Source of the DNA: Comamonadaceae bacterium | GTDB lineage: Bacteria > Pseudomonadota > Gammaproteobacteria > Burkholderiales > Burkholderiaceae_C | Direction: 5' to 3' | Length of the DNA: 5,090 nt | Assembly (NCBI GenBank): GCA_947455585.1 | Contig: CANGOY010000163.1 | Location: forward strand, 1-5,090 | Shown here: piece after piece, positions 5,008 to 5,090 of the stretch | Position numbering within the stretch: the first letter of the stretch is position 1 | How the letters are laid out: every line of letters starts with the position of its first letter | Translations under genes and position numbers: made by a program | The notes under the pieces: model-generated | Told to the model about the DNA's origin: nothing | Database searches by the model: none | What the model saw: only the letters and a program-made list of their open reading frames with translations

Positions 5008-5090
5008 GGGGCTGCACTGGTTTCGACATGGGTTCGGACGCGTGGCAGGGCATGTCGAGGTTCTGATCCTCGTTAATCTTCGGAAAAAAA
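5008..5090 (+). ncRNA. ssrA: tmRNA (ssrA), 5' portion, cut by the right edge
   Basis: tmRNA rescues ribosomes stalled on broken mRNAs by acting first as alanyl-tRNA and then as a template for a degradation tag. The 5' end GGGGCTG (5008-5014) is the 5' half of the tRNA-like acceptor stem. TGGTTTCGAC (5018-5027) corresponds to the D-loop region (UGGAUUCGAC in E. coli). GGGCATGTCGAGG followed by CCTCGT (5048-5073) aligns with GUGCAUGCCGAGG...CCUCGU in E. coli tmRNA, including a 5-bp hairpin CGAGG/CCTCG (5056-5060 with 5068-5072). The A-run at the edge matches the A-rich single strand leading to the first pseudoknot. The resume codon, tag reading frame and 3' half lie outside the window. There is no sign of a two-piece (permuted) gene in what is visible, because the normal 5' end directly follows a promoter. 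Confidence 0.9.

Overview
The window looks like ordinary chromosomal housekeeping DNA from a betaproteobacterium, most likely Burkholderiales and probably Comamonadaceae or a close relative such as a Limnohabitans-like freshwater lineage. The placement is an inference from four things: the gyrA / ompA-type / ubiG / HAD-phosphatase / ssrA gene order, the W-rich N-terminus of the OmpA-type protein, the opening of the tmRNA, and the moderate GC content. It is not proven from this sequence alone.

Layout. On the minus strand, reading leftwards from about 2.74 kb, gyrA (DNA gyrase subunit A) is complete. It is followed after 7 bases by the first 15 codons of serC (phosphoserine aminotransferase), which runs off the left edge. 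A 226-bp divergent intergenic region (2740-2965) holds a candidate gyrA promoter, a perfect AT-rich inverted repeat, a candidate promoter for the rightward gene, and a leader with two small stem-loops. On the plus strand comes a short secreted OmpA-family peptidoglycan-binding protein, closed by a very strong intrinsic terminator. Next is ubiG (ubiquinone O-methyltransferase), overlapping by one base with a HAD-family phosphatase. That phosphatase is usually labelled gph, but it resembles MupP (MurNAc-6-phosphate phosphatase) more closely. The last 83 bases are the 5' end of ssrA (tmRNA), whose -10 box contains the phosphatase stop codon.

Functional picture. Topology control and serine biosynthesis (gyrA-serC) are transcribed away from an envelope and quinone block (ompA-type, ubiG, HAD phosphatase), with ribosome rescue (ssrA) at the far end. 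As I recall it, pseudomonads carry gyrA-serC close to ubiG-mupP. This supports reading the phosphatase as part of cell-wall sugar recycling rather than phosphoglycolate salvage.

I found no mobile element, CRISPR array, prophage or tRNA, and nothing I would call a previously undescribed system. The points most worth a second look are the HAD phosphatase substrate, the unusual promoter and structured leader of the ompA-type gene, the tandem W-motif in its protein, and an 8-bp inverted repeat in the tmRNA 5' end that could compete with the normal fold.
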